Below are positions 39,477 through 48,718 of a stretch of 64,000 nucleotides of DNA, one piece after another; positions within the stretch are counted from its first letter, which is position 1, and each line of letters begins with the position of its first letter. The DNA is from Mesorhizobium sp. PAMC28654 (lineage in GTDB: Bacteria > Pseudomonadota > Alphaproteobacteria > Rhizobiales > Rhizobiaceae), in assembly GCF_020616515.1 (NCBI RefSeq), contig NZ_CP085135.1:806001-870000 (forward strand). Direction: 5' to 3'. The translations under genes and the position numbers were made by a program. The notes below the pieces were generated by a model that was given only the letters and a program-made list of their open reading frames with translations, was not told the origin of the DNA and did not search any database.

Positions 39477-40827
39477 CATTCTCATCGTCGATGACGAAGA
39501 AGACATCCGTGAACTTGTCGCCGGTATCCTGAGCGACGAAGGTCATGAAACCCGCACGGCATTCGATGCCGACAGCGCGCTGGCGGCGATCGCCGACCGA
39601 GCGCCGAGGCTGATCTTCCTCGACATTTGGCTGCAGGGATCGCGCCTCGACGGTCTGGCGTTGCTGGACGAGATCAAGACGATGCATCCGAACCTGCCCG
39701 TGGTGATGATCTCGGGCCACGGCAATATTGAAACCGCGGTGTCGGCCATCCGTCGCGGCGCCTATGACTTCATCGAGAAGCCATTCAAGGCCGACAGGCT
39801 GATTCTGATCGCGGAGCGTGCGCTCGAAACCTCGAAATTGAAGCGCGAAGTCTCGGACCTCAAGCAGCGCAGTGGCGAGACCTTCGACCTGATCGGCATG
39901 TCGTCGGCGATGAGCCAGTTACGCCAGACCATCGAGCGTGTCGCGCCGACTAACAGCCGCGTCATGATCATTGGCCCCTCCGGATCAGGCAAGGAACTTG
40001 CCGCGCGCGCCATCCATACGCTGTCGGCGCGCAAGACCGCGCCGTTTGTCACGCTCAGTGCCGCCAACATCACGCCCGAGCGCATGGAGATCGAGCTGTT
40101 CGGCACCGAATCGAACGGTGTGGAGCGCAAGGTCGGCGCGCTGGAGGAGGCGCACCGCGGCATTCTCTATATCGACGAAGTGGCCGACATGCCGCGTGAG
40201 ACACAGAACAAGATCCTGCGCGTGCTGGTTGAACAGCAGTTCGAACGGGTAGGGGGCACCAAGCGGGTCAAGGTTGATGTCCGCATCATTTCCTCGACCT
40301 CGCAGAACCTCGAGGCGATGATCGCCGATGGTCGTTTTCGCGAGGATCTCTACCACCGTCTGGCCGTGGTTCCGGTCATGGTGCCGGGCTTGGCCGAGCG
40401 GCGCGAGGACATCCCCTATCTCGTCGACAATTTCATGAAGCAGATCGCTCGACAGGCCGGCATCAAGCCACGCCGTATCGGCGATGACGCGCTTGCCGTG
40501 CTGCAGGCGCATAACTGGCCCGGCAACGTCCGCCAGCTGCGCAACAATGTCGAGCGGCTGATGATCCTGGCACGCGGCGACGATGTCGATTCGCCGATCA
40601 CCGCCGACCTTCTGCCGTCCGAGATCGGCGATGTCATGCCGCGAACGCCGAACCAGTCGGACCAGCACATCATGGCGCTGCCGCTGCGCGAGGCCCGTGA
40701 ACAGTTCGAGAAGGACTATCTGATCGCCCAGATCAACCGCTTCGGCGGCAACATCTCGAAAACCGCCGAGTTCATCGGCATGGAACGCTCCGCGCTTCAT
40801 CGCAAGCTGAAGTCGCTCGGCGTCTGA
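39466..40827 (+). CDS. ntrX: Response regulator NtrX
   Basis: A 453-residue NtrC-family regulator. Receiver with Asp53 (IFLDIWLQGS), AAA+ domain with Walker A (IIGPSGSGKELAARAIH) and Walker B (GILYIDEVADMP), and a C-terminal Fis-type HTH (KTAEFIGMERSALHRKL). Where NtrC has GAFTGA, NtrX reads ELFGTESNGVERKVGALEEA (residues 211-229) and the loop is absent. It therefore cannot activate sigma-54 polymerase in the standard way. It is cotranscribed with ntrY and probably acts with sigma-70-type promoters. Confidence 0.95.
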   Translation: MASDILIVDDEEDIRELVAGILSDEGHETRTAFDADSALAAIADRAPRLIFLDIWLQGSRLDGLALLDEIKTMHPNLPVVMISGHGNIETAVSAIRRGAYDFIEKPFKADRLILIAERALETSKLKREVSDLKQRSGETFDLIGMSSAMSQLRQTIERVAPTNSRVMIIGPSGSGKELAARAIHTLSARKTAPFVTLSAANITPERMEIELFGTESNGVERKVGALEEAHRGILYIDEVADMPRETQNKILRVLVEQQFERVGGTKRVKVDVRIISSTSQNLEAMIADGRFREDLYHRLAVVPVMVPGLAERREDIPYLVDNFMKQIARQAGIKPRRIGDDALAVLQAHNWPGNVRQLRNNVERLMILARGDDVDSPITADLLPSEIGDVMPRTPNQSDQHIMALPLREAREQFEKDYLIAQINRFGGNISKTAEFIGMERSALHRKLKSLGV

Positions 40828-40926
40828 TCCCGTCCGTCGTCCCGCCCGCCGTGGCCTACGTAATTGTCGGTTACGGCAGCGGCGGAATTGCCTAAGAAAG
40901 CCCGAGAATTCTTGCAGGGGTGGACC

Positions 40927-41790
40927 ATGTCGCGCATTGCCTATGTGAACGGGCGCTATGTCGCTCACGCCGACGCTTCGGTGCACATCGAGGATCGCGG
41001 CTATCAGTTCGCCGACGGTGTCTATGAGGTCTGCGAGGTTGCACGGGGCTTTATTGTCGATATGCCTCGTCATCTTGCGCGGCTGAACCGTTCACTGACC
41101 GAATTGTCGATCGACTGGCCGGTCAGCCGGGGCGTATTGCCGCTCCTCCTGCGCGAGGTGGTCAACCGCAATCATGTCGTGGATGGCCTGGTCTATGTCC
41201 AGGTGACGCGCGGCGTTGCCAGCCGGGATTTTGTTTTTCCGGTCGCGGGCACGAAGCCGTCATTGGTGATTACGGCGAAGAAGGCCGATCCCGCCGCAAA
41301 CGCGAAGCGTGTCGAGACCGGTATCAAGGTTATTACCGTGCCGGAGAATCGTTGGGACCGGGTCGACATCAAGAGTGTCGGATTGTTGCCCAATGTGCTG
41401 GCCAAGCAGAAGGCCAAGGAGGCCGGCGCCCAGGAGGCATGGTTCGTCGACGTTGACGGCAACGTCAAGGAAGGCGGATCGTCCAATGCGTGGATCGTCA
41501 CCAGGGACGGCGTTCTTGTGACACGGCCAGCCGAGCACGGTATTTTGCGCGGCATCACCCGTACGACCCTTTTCGATGTCGCCGCCAAACTCGGGTTGAA
41601 AGTCGAGGAGCGAGGGTTTTCGGTTGCCGAGGCCAAGGCCGCGCGGGAGGCCTTCCTCAGCTCCGCGACCACGATTGCCATGCCGATTATAGCGATTGAC
41701 GGCGATCCCGTCGCCAACGGCCATCCCGGCTCAATAACACTTTCGTTGCGGCAAGCCTTTTTTGACATTGCGGAAAAAAGTCCAGCCTGA
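40927..41790 (+). CDS. dat: D-amino-acid aminotransferase (PLP fold type IV)
   Basis: A 287-residue class IV aminotransferase. Seen are AYVNGRYVAHADASVHIEDRG (trimmed landmark SVHIEDRGYQFADGVYEV), YVQVTRGVASRDFVFP, KSVGLLPNVLAKQKAKEAGA (with the PLP lysine in the KSVGLLPNVLAK segment), EGGSSNAWIV and HGILRGITRTTLFDVA. It interconverts D-alanine and D-glutamate with their keto acids. Branched-chain aminotransferase is the alternative, but the gene position between ntrX and hfq is that of rhizobial dat. The ATG at 40927 follows GGGG. Confidence 0.85.
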   Translation: MSRIAYVNGRYVAHADASVHIEDRGYQFADGVYEVCEVARGFIVDMPRHLARLNRSLTELSIDWPVSRGVLPLLLREVVNRNHVVDGLVYVQVTRGVASRDFVFPVAGTKPSLVITAKKADPAANAKRVETGIKVITVPENRWDRVDIKSVGLLPNVLAKQKAKEAGAQEAWFVDVDGNVKEGGSSNAWIVTRDGVLVTRPAEHGILRGITRTTLFDVAAKLGLKVEERGFSVAEAKAAREAFLSSATTIAMPIIAIDGDPVANGHPGSITLSLRQAFFDIAEKSPA

Positions 41791-41935
41791 TAACCGCACA
41801 GGTGGAATGAACATCAATATATCTCGTTCTGCTTGTCGTTCCTGACGACAAGACGGTGTTTGCGCGCTTGACATGGGCCGGTTAATTTGGCGCATTGGCT
41901 TGCAAACCGAAGGGGATCGGCGAAAGACAAGAACA

Positions 41936-42181
41936 ATGGCGGAACGATCGCAAAACCTTCAGGACCTGTTCCTGAATTCAGTTCGCAAGAGCAAGAACCC
42001 GCTCACCATCTTTCTCATCAACGGCGTGAAGCTGACCGGCGTGGTCACCTCATTCGACAATTTCTGCGTTCTGTTGCGCCGGGACGGTCACTCCCAGCTC
42101 GTCTACAAGCACGCCATTTCCACGATCATGCCGAGCCAGCCGGTTCAGATGTTCGATGGCGAGGAAAGCCAGGGCGCCTGA
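41936..42181 (+). CDS. hfq: RNA chaperone Hfq
   Basis: An 81-residue Sm-like protein. Sm1 is [20 protein letters not shown] and Sm2 contains [24 protein letters not shown] is the N-terminal helix. The hexamer pairs small RNAs with mRNAs. In rhizobia it also affects nif expression, which fits its neighbourhood. A TTGACA lies at 41868-41873, but the matching -10 element is poor. hflX starts immediately after the stop, without a gap. Confidence 0.97.
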   Translation: MAERSQNLQDLFLNSVRKSKNPLTIFLINGVKLTGVVTSFDNFCVLLRRDGHSQLVYKHAISTIMPSQPVQMFDGEESQGA

Positions 42182-43570
42182 TTGGCACGTGAGAAAGACG
42201 CGGACCGCAGCGTTCGTGGAAAATCAGCACAGCCGGGGACGGAAGATAAAGGTCCGACCCGCGCCGTTGTTGTCGTGCCTGTGCTTACCCGCCAGCCGCG
42301 CGGCGACGATGAAAAAAATCGCCCTCGGCTGACGCGTTCGGCCGACGCCCGCCGCGACGAGGCGGTCGGCCTTGCCCGTGCCATCAACCTTGACCCCATC
42401 CATACCGCGGTTGTGACCGTCAACGATCCGCGTCCGGCGACCTTGCTTGGCAGCGGTAAGGTTGCGGAGTTCGCCGAGATCGTCAAAGAGGGTCACGCCG
42501 AGCTGGTCATCGTCGATCATCCGTTGACGCCGGTGCAGCAGCGCAATCTCGAAAAGGAATTGAACGCCAAGGTGCTGGACCGCACCGGGCTTATCCTGGA
42601 GATTTTCGGCGAGCGAGCGCGAACCAAGGAAGGCACGCTGCAGGTCGAACTGGCCCATCTGAATTACCAGAAAGGCCGGCTCGTGCGCAGCTGGACGCAC
42701 CTTGAACGGCAGCGCGGCGGCGCCGGCTTCCTAGGCGGCCCCGGTGAAACGCAGATCGAATCCGACCGGCGGCAGTTGCAGGAAAAGATCATCAAGCTGA
42801 AGCACGAGCTGGAAACGGTGCGGCGTACGCGCGACCTCCACCGTGCCAAGCGCAAGAAGGTACCTTTCCCGGTGGTCGCGATCGTCGGCTATACAAACGC
42901 CGGCAAGTCGACGCTGTTCAACAGGCTGACCGGAGCTGACGTCCTGGCGGAGGACATGCTGTTCGCCACCCTCGATCCGACATTGCGTCGCGTGCGCCTG
43001 CCACACGGCACGCCGATCATCCTGTCCGACACGGTGGGCTTCATCTCCGATCTGCCGACGCATCTGATCGCGGCCTTCCGGGCAACGCTGGAGGAGGTGG
43101 TCGAGGCGGATCTCGTCATCCACCTGCGCGACATTTCCGATCCCGATACTGCCGCGCAGGCTGAGGATGTCGAGCGCATCCTCGCCGATCTCGGCGTGGA
43201 TGCAGGCGACACCAAGCGCGTCATCGAAGTGTGGAACAAGATCGACCAGCTCGACGAAGGCAACAGAAACCGGCTGCTTGCTGACAGCGCTGACGGCAAC
43301 AAGGCGCCACCGATTGCCATATCGGCGATCACCGGCGAGGGGATCGACGCGCTCAAGGCGATCATAGAGACGCGTATGTCGGGCGAGTTGGAGTCCCTGA
43401 CCGTGACGATCGAGCCGGCACAATTCGGTCTTGTCGATTGGCTGTATCGCAATGGTGACGTCGTCTCCAGGACCGACAATGAAGATGGCAGTGTCACCAT
43501 CTCACTGCAGGCCACGCAAATCGCCCGCGAAGAGATCGAAAGCCGATTGCTTCGCAAGAACAACGGCTAA
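42182..43570 (+). CDS. hflX: GTPase HflX
   Basis: A 462-residue ribosome-associated GTPase. The N-terminal HflX domain covers about 45-195 (LDRTGLILEIFGERARTKEG, RQRGGAGFLGGPGETQIE), and the G domain has G1 (IVGYTNAGKSTLFN), G3 (LSDTVGFI) and G4 (NKID). It splits or rescues ribosomes under stress. The start is TTG 42182, adjoining the hfq stop, which implies translational coupling; a TTG start is plausible since the Lys/Asp-rich N-terminus is family-like. It converges on mazG with a 6-bp gap. Confidence 0.94.
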   Translation: MAREKDADRSVRGKSAQPGTEDKGPTRAVVVVPVLTRQPRGDDEKNRPRLTRSADARRDEAVGLARAINLDPIHTAVVTVNDPRPATLLGSGKVAEFAEIVKEGHAELVIVDHPLTPVQQRNLEKELNAKVLDRTGLILEIFGERARTKEGTLQVELAHLNYQKGRLVRSWTHLERQRGGAGFLGGPGETQIESDRRQLQEKIIKLKHELETVRRTRDLHRAKRKKVPFPVVAIVGYTNAGKSTLFNRLTGADVLAEDMLFATLDPTLRRVRLPHGTPIILSDTVGFISDLPTHLIAAFRATLEEVVEADLVIHLRDISDPDTAAQAEDVERILADLGVDAGDTKRVIEVWNKIDQLDEGNRNRLLADSADGNKAPPIAISAITGEGIDALKAIIETRMSGELESLTVTIEPAQFGLVDWLYRNGDVVSRTDNEDGSVTISLQATQIAREEIESRLLRKNNG

Positions 43571-43576
43571 GAGCGT

Positions 43577-44401
43577 TTATTTCGCGCTCTTGGCTTCCTG
43601 CCAAAGCGTTTCCATCTCGTCTAATGTCGCCTTTTCGAGCGTGCCGCCGGATGCTTCCACCGCCTGCTCGACATAGTGGAAGCGCGAGTGGAATTTTTCG
43701 TTTGTCCCGCTCAGCGCCGCCTCGGAATCGACCTTGAGGTGTCGTCCGAGATTGACGAAAGCAAACAACATGTCGCCGAACTCGTCCTTGATCGAAGCCG
43801 TGTCGCCCTTGGCCAGCGCCTCGCGCAATTCGCCGATCTCTTCCTCGATCTTGTCGAGGATCGGTGCTGCCTCGCTCCAGTCGAAGCCGACGCGGGCAGC
43901 CTTCTCCTGAAGCTTCAGCGCCCGGGTCAGCGCGGGCAAGGCGAGGGGAATACCGTCCAGAAAACCCTTGCCGTTGTCCTCGGGATCAAGCCCGCGAGCT
44001 AGGCGGGCGCTCCGCTTCTCGGCCTTCTCCTCGGACTTGATCTTTTCCCACATGCCCTTGGCCATGCCGGCGCTGCGGGCCTTCTCATCGCCGAAGACAT
44101 GCGGATGGCGGCGGATCATCTTGGTCGTGATGGCCTGGACCACGTCGCCGAAGGCGAACTCACCGGCTTCCTCGGCCATTTGCGCGTGGTAGACGACCTG
44201 CAGCAGGAGATCGCCGAGTTCGTCGCGCAGGTCATCGAGATCTCCGCGCGCTATGGCATCCGCCACTTCGTAGGCTTCCTCGATCGTGTAGGGCGCGATG
44301 GTCGAGAAGTCCTGCTCGATGTCCCACGGACAGCCGGTCTTTGGCGCCCGTAACGCCGCCATGATCTCGATCAGGCGGGAAATGTCTTTCGATGGCTTCA
44401 T
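43577..44401 (-). CDS. mazG: Nucleoside triphosphate pyrophosphohydrolase MazG
   Basis: A 274-residue protein with two MazG domains. The N-terminal one has GCPWDIEQDFSTIAPYTIEEAYEV (trimmed landmark TIEEAYEVADAI) and the metal site DLRDELGDLLLQVVYHAQ; the C-terminal one has KIEEEIGELREAL and KDEFGDMLFAFVNLGRHL. It hydrolyses NTPs to NMPs and pyrophosphate, clearing damaged nucleotides and lowering ppGpp-related stress. The ATG at 44401 was chosen as the family start. Confidence 0.94.
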   Translation of the reverse strand: MKPSKDISRLIEIMAALRAPKTGCPWDIEQDFSTIAPYTIEEAYEVADAIARGDLDDLRDELGDLLLQVVYHAQMAEEAGEFAFGDVVQAITTKMIRRHPHVFGDEKARSAGMAKGMWEKIKSEEKAEKRSARLARGLDPEDNGKGFLDGIPLALPALTRALKLQEKAARVGFDWSEAAPILDKIEEEIGELREALAKGDTASIKDEFGDMLFAFVNLGRHLKVDSEAALSGTNEKFHSRFHYVEQAVEASGGTLEKATLDEMETLWQEAKSAK

Positions 44402-44477
44402 GCGCCGAATGCTAACCTGCGGCCCGTCGCACGGCCAACGCTGTCGACCGGCGAGGGGATCTTGTCCACAGTTGGGC

Positions 44478-45662
44478 TCAATCCAGCACGGAAATAATGG
44501 CCTTGGCGAGCGCATCCATGCCGTCTTCCGGCAGGCCTGCCACATTGATGCGGCTGTCGCCGACCATGTAGACGGCATACTCGATACGCAAACGCTCTAC
44601 CTGGGCTTCGGAAAGGCCAAGACGCGAAAACATGCCACGATGGTGGGCGACAAAATCAAAGCGGTCGGAATTGGACTGACGCCGCAACGCGTCGGCGAAT
44701 GCGACCCGCAGCCTGAGCATGCGCTGGCGCATTTCCTCGAGCTCCGCCTCCCAGTCGGCGCGCAGCGCGGCGTCTTCGAGCACGATGCGCACGGCGGCCG
44801 CACCATGATCTGGCGGCATTGAGTACATGGCGCGCGCCGCCGACAGCATCTGGCTCATCGCCACATCCGCCTGGGCGCCGTCCTTGGCCATGACCATGGC
44901 CGCGCCAACACGGTCGCGATAGACAGCGAAGTTCTTCGAGCAGCTGGACGCAACGACCATTTCAGGAACCTTCGCGGCCAGAATCCGCAAGCCGGCGGCA
45001 TCTGCGTCCAGGCCTTCGCCAAAACCCTGATAGGCGATGTCAACAAAGGGTAGCAGGCTGCGCTCTACGACCAGGTCGGCGACAGCAGTCCATTGCTGAT
45101 CGCTCAGATTGGCACCCGTCGGGTTGTGGCAGCAACCGTGCAGCAACACCACATCGCCGCTTCTTGCCGTCCGCAGCGCCGCCAGCATGTCGTCGAAGCG
45201 AACGGCGCCCGAGGCGGCGTCGAAATACGGATAGTCGCGAATCTGCAGGCCGGCGGCGCGCATCACCGGCATATGGTTGGGCCATGTCGGGTCCGACAGC
45301 CAGATGGTTGCATCGGAACGGGTCCGCTTGAGCAATTCCGCCACCAGGCGCAGCGCGCCGGAGCCGCCTGGCGCCTGCGCGGCGCGAATGCGCGTCAGAT
45401 CGGCTGCCGGGCCAAAGGACAATTTGGCCATCGCCGTGTTGAAGGCGGTGTCGCCAACGAGCCCGAGATAGGTCTTGGTATCCTGGCTCTGCAGCAGACG
45501 CTCTTCAGCCTCGCGCACAGCGCGCATCACCGGTGTCTTGCCGTCGCGATCCTTGTAGACGCCGACGCCGAGATCGACCTTGTCGGGTCGCGGGTCAGCA
45601 CGGTAGAGCCCGATCAGGGCGAGTATCTTGTCGGCGGGGGCTGGCTGCAGGTCTTCGAACAT
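44478..45662 (-). CDS. Aromatic amino acid aminotransferase (PLP fold type I)
   Basis: A 394-residue class I aminotransferase of the AspC/TyrB subgroup: FEDLQPAPADKILALIGLYR, KVDLGVGVYKDRDGKTPVM, YLGLVGDTAFN, LHGCCHNPTGANLS, VDIAYQGFGEGLDADA, SCSKNFAVYRDRVGA (PLP lysine) and SRINVAGLPEDGMDAL. It transfers amino groups between aromatic amino acids or aspartate and 2-oxoglutarate. The standard start MFEDLQ at 45662 was chosen. The divergent aldose-epimerase-like gene lies 212 bp away. Confidence 0.93.
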   Translation of the reverse strand: MFEDLQPAPADKILALIGLYRADPRPDKVDLGVGVYKDRDGKTPVMRAVREAEERLLQSQDTKTYLGLVGDTAFNTAMAKLSFGPAADLTRIRAAQAPGGSGALRLVAELLKRTRSDATIWLSDPTWPNHMPVMRAAGLQIRDYPYFDAASGAVRFDDMLAALRTARSGDVVLLHGCCHNPTGANLSDQQWTAVADLVVERSLLPFVDIAYQGFGEGLDADAAGLRILAAKVPEMVVASSCSKNFAVYRDRVGAAMVMAKDGAQADVAMSQMLSAARAMYSMPPDHGAAAVRIVLEDAALRADWEAELEEMRQRMLRLRVAFADALRRQSNSDRFDFVAHHRGMFSRLGLSEAQVERLRIEYAVYMVGDSRINVAGLPEDGMDALAKAIISVLD

Positions 45663-45874
45663 TGGTATGGTTCCGTTGGCGCGGCGGAGTGATACGAAAA
45701 TTGGTCGCCGACCACCAGCAGTTTCAACCGCGCCAAGCTGAAAGTGTGTGAATGCCATTCCATAAGACCGCAGCGCTGGTCCACGAATAGCGGCTGCGCG
45801 GCAAGATTTGAACCTGCCGAAGCTTTTGCTACCCTGCCTGTTGCAACGCCAACAGACCGACCGCGCGAGGACAT

Positions 45875-46762
45875 GTGCCACAGGACAGTCAGACGCTTCA
45901 TGGTGACGGCATCACAGCGACCATAGTCGCGCAGGGCGCGGAGCTTGTTTCCCTGCGAAACGCGGAGGGGCTCGAGTTCTTGTGGCAGGCCGGACCGGAG
46001 TGGCGACGCCATTCGCCGGTGTTGTTTCCCATCGTTGGCCGGCTGAAGGACGACCAATTGCGTCATCGCGGCCGAACCTATCCGATGACGCAGCACGGTT
46101 TTGCCCGTGACAGGCAGTTTGAATGGGCGGAGAGGGGGCCTCGATCCTGCACGCTGGTTCTCATAGACGATGCCGATTCCCGATCGCACTATCCGTTCGC
46201 CTTCCGTCTGGCGATCAACTATTCGGTGGCGGACGGAGAACTTTCCATACGCTTCGAAATCACCAACACCGGCAACGAGACGCTGCCGGCATCGATAGGC
46301 GCCCATCCGGCGTTCAATTGGCCGCTGCGGCCGGGTCTCGCCAAGACGGATTACAGGCTGACCTTTGCCGAAGCCGAGCGCGCTCCGATCCGCCGCTTGA
46401 GGGACGGCCTGCTGCTGGCAGCACCGCAGCCGACGCCTGTTGATGGCAAGATTCTCGAGCTTTCCGAGCGGCTGTTTGACGACGACGCCGTCATTCTGGA
46501 TCGTCCAGCAAGCGTTGGCGTGCGCTACGCTGCCGACAGGGGGGCGGCCATCGAGATGTCCTGGCACGGATTTCAGGAACTGGGCATCTGGTCCAAGCCC
46601 GGCGGTGCGCCATTCCTTTGCATCGAACCCTGGCACGGCATTGCAAGCCCGGCGGATTTCGACGGCGAATTTACTGAAAAGCCGGGCCTGATGCTGATCG
46701 CGCCGGCGGCAGCGCGTGCTCTGGGTTATCAGATCCGCCTGCGGCAGACGCAGCACGGGTGA
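45875..46762 (+). CDS. Aldose 1-epimerase family protein
   Basis: A 295-residue galactose-mutarotase-like protein of the LacX/YeaD side of the family: GAELVSLRNAEGLEFLWQ, PVLFPIVGRLKDDQLRHRG, MTQHGFARDRQFEW, SIGAHPAFNWPL (catalytic His) and FLCIEPWHGIASPADFDGEF (catalytic Glu). It probably equilibrates anomers of a sugar or hexose phosphate. The start is GTG 45875, preceded by GCGAGGA. No sugar-specific partner is nearby. Confidence 0.9.
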   Translation: MPQDSQTLHGDGITATIVAQGAELVSLRNAEGLEFLWQAGPEWRRHSPVLFPIVGRLKDDQLRHRGRTYPMTQHGFARDRQFEWAERGPRSCTLVLIDDADSRSHYPFAFRLAINYSVADGELSIRFEITNTGNETLPASIGAHPAFNWPLRPGLAKTDYRLTFAEAERAPIRRLRDGLLLAAPQPTPVDGKILELSERLFDDDAVILDRPASVGVRYAADRGAAIEMSWHGFQELGIWSKPGGAPFLCIEPWHGIASPADFDGEFTEKPGLMLIAPAAARALGYQIRLRQTQHG

Positions 46763-47410
46763 CAGCGCCGACCCCTTTGATAGGCGGCCCCTATTGGGGC
46801 GAGACGGAATTCTATCTTAGGGAGAGGCCATCCAGCAGGAAGCCTAGGCCTTTCCGGAAAGCACCATCCTAATCGTCATCCAACAGCAACCGGGAGCGTT
46901 CGATTGTCGCGGAGTGTTCGCTGAGCCGTGCAAGACGCTGATGCGCGGCGGCCCTGTCGTCGCCCGAACGGTCGAAACTCGCCCGGGTGATGGTGGCGCC
47001 AGGGCAGGAAGAAGTCCCTGCCGTTGGGGCCGGCGCCGGGACGGCTCGTTGGCGCGCAGCCGGTTGACCACCAGCGTCGCGTAGCGCATGGGCGCGAGGA
47101 TGGCGGTCTCGGGAAGGTCGCTCACGCGAACGGGAAGGTCTCCCAGCGATAGGCCCAGGCCTTGTCGCCGCACTGGTTAGCCGAAGAACGTGATGGGAGG
47201 AGTTTGGACGCCATCAATGAACCAGGTCGAAAGTCTTCATCAGGATGCGTTCCTTCCATTACATACAAAAGTCGCATAAGATAGATTATGGAACTGATCG
47301 GTATGGCGGTAGGTCGAAATTCTGTAGAAATGTCAGCAGCTTGATCATGACAGCGTTGCGGCCGGTATCATCGGAAGCCACCACGACTCAGCGCATCTAA
47401 GCGCCATCCC
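46763..47410. other. 648-bp intergenic region with a possible gene relic
   Basis: No complete gene is visible. On the minus strand a reading ending at TAG 46869-46871 gives FDRSGDDRAAAHQRLARLSE, then HSATIERSRLLLDDD, which looks like an authentic protein C-terminus. Further upstream the same frame turns into Arg/Pro-rich nonsense, and the neighbouring frame (to 47173) shows LPETAILAPMRYATLVVNRL. This suggests a frameshifted relic of an unknown small gene. The remainder (47174-47410) has lower GC content than its surroundings and no recognisable signal. Confidence 0.4.
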
Positions 47411-47881
47411 TCAGGCCGCCAGGTCCGCTACCACAGCCTTCGCGGCGTTGATCATCGCATACGGCTCGGCGGCAAACACCGCATCATGAGCACCGGCGGC
47501 AGCCCAGATGCGATCGAAGCCCAGCAGGACTTCATCGGCGAATGCCGGTATCACGATCAGGTGCCCGATGGGCGCGACGCCGCCAATGGCAAAGCCGGTC
47601 TCGTCGCGGATTTGTCTTGGGTCGGCGCGCTTGAGCGGCTCATTGGTCAATGCCGCGGCCTTGGCTAGATCAAGCTGATTGCTGCCGGACACCAGGAACA
47701 GAAACAGCTTTCCGCTGCTTTCTCCCTGGAAAATCAAGGATTTGACGATCTGCGCCACCGTGCAGCCGCATTGCGCGGCGGCTTCCTCGGCCGTGCGCGT
47801 CGAGGCGCCCATGCGCCTGATCTCGATGTCGAGCCCTGCATCAGCCGCCGCCTTGGTCACACGATCAATGCTGCCAGCCAT
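47411..47881 (-). CDS. YbaK/EbsC-family aminoacyl-tRNA deacylase
   Basis: A 156-residue protein of the YbaK/ProX family: STRTAEEAAAQCGCTVAQIVKSLIF (trimmed landmark CTVAQIVKSLIF with the functional Lys), KLFLFLVSGSNQLDLAKAA and ETGFAIGGVAPIGH. It hydrolyses mischarged aminoacyl-tRNA such as Cys- or Ala-tRNA(Pro). The start ATG 47881 gives the family N-terminus; a TTG at 47890 is possible. It lies just downstream of the MBL gene on the same strand. Confidence 0.9.
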   Translation of the reverse strand: MAGSIDRVTKAAADAGLDIEIRRMGASTRTAEEAAAQCGCTVAQIVKSLIFQGESSGKLFLFLVSGSNQLDLAKAAALTNEPLKRADPRQIRDETGFAIGGVAPIGHLIVIPAFADEVLLGFDRIWAAAGAHDAVFAAEPYAMINAAKAVVADLAA

Positions 47882-47896
47882 GAAGAACAATTCCCA

Positions 47897-48715
47897 TCAC
47901 ATTGATTCAAAAGGAATTTCAATAATCAAGCCGTCAAAAGCCGGCTCGACGTTGGCCGGCGTCTCGGCCATGACCGTGGCATAGTCGAGCGGCACATGCA
48001 TATGCGTCAGAACGGAATGTCTGGGCGCCAGCCGTTCGATCCAGCCAAGCGCCTGGTCTAGCGACAAATGACTTGGATGCGTCTTGTACTGCAGCGCGTC
48101 GATAACCAGCACGTCCAGGTCTTTCAGCCGCTCGGCGGTAGTCTCCGGGAAGTCGCTGATGTCCGGACAGTAGGCCAGTCCGCCAATGCGAAAGCCCAGC
48201 GATATGATATCGCCGTGGATCTGTGGCAGCGGCTCGAGGGTGAGGGCACCCCCCTCTCCTTCAATGGTCACCGGCCTGCCATGGTCGATGAGATGCGGCT
48301 TGACGATGGGCGGATAGGAACTGCCTTGCGGTGTCTCGAAGCAATATCCGAACGCTTCCCGCAACCTGAGCATGGTGGCTTGGTCGGCATGAACGTTGAT
48401 CCGCTCGCGCTGGTCGAGCACGAAGCCGCGCAAATCGTCGATGCCGTGGATATGGTCGGCATGTGGATGGGTGTAGACAACACCGTCGATGCGCCTGACA
48501 GACGCCAGCAGCATCTGTTCGCGAAAGTCAGGACCGGTGTCGACAACGACCGTGGTCCTGGCACCATTTTCCGCTATCCGCTCGACGAGAGCCGCGGTGC
48601 GCATACGCCGGTTCCTGGGATTGGCCGGATCGCAATTGCCCCAGTCGCCGGTGATGCGCGGCGTGCCCGGCGATGAGCCGCAGCCGAGAATGGTGAGGCG
48701 CAGCCGGTCGGTCAT
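47897..48715 (-). CDS. MBL-fold metallo-hydrolase (PhnP-like)
   Basis: A 272-residue metallo-beta-lactamase-fold hydrolase: ILGCGSSPGTPRITGDWGNC, TVVVDTGPDFREQML, the metal motif THPHADHIHGIDDLRGF (HxHxDH), SLGFRIGGLAYCPD, DVLVIDALQYKTHPSHLS and HMHVPLDY. It resembles PhnP-type cyclic phosphodiesterases and is regularly found beside tatD and metG in rhizobia. The substrate is unknown. It follows tatD by 3 bp, so it shares its transcript. Confidence 0.9.
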   Translation of the reverse strand: MTDRLRLTILGCGSSPGTPRITGDWGNCDPANPRNRRMRTAALVERIAENGARTTVVVDTGPDFREQMLLASVRRIDGVVYTHPHADHIHGIDDLRGFVLDQRERINVHADQATMLRLREAFGYCFETPQGSSYPPIVKPHLIDHGRPVTIEGEGGALTLEPLPQIHGDIISLGFRIGGLAYCPDISDFPETTAERLKDLDVLVIDALQYKTHPSHLSLDQALGWIERLAPRHSVLTHMHVPLDYATVMAETPANVEPAFDGLIIEIPFESM

Positions 48716-48718
48716 GCT

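Noticed and set aside
41887..41904. A TGG...TTGC sequence upstream of hfq resembling a sigma-54 (-24/-12) promoter, attractive next to ntrBC
   Set aside because: The GG and GC elements are 11 bp apart instead of 10, and the flanking bases do not match the consensus.
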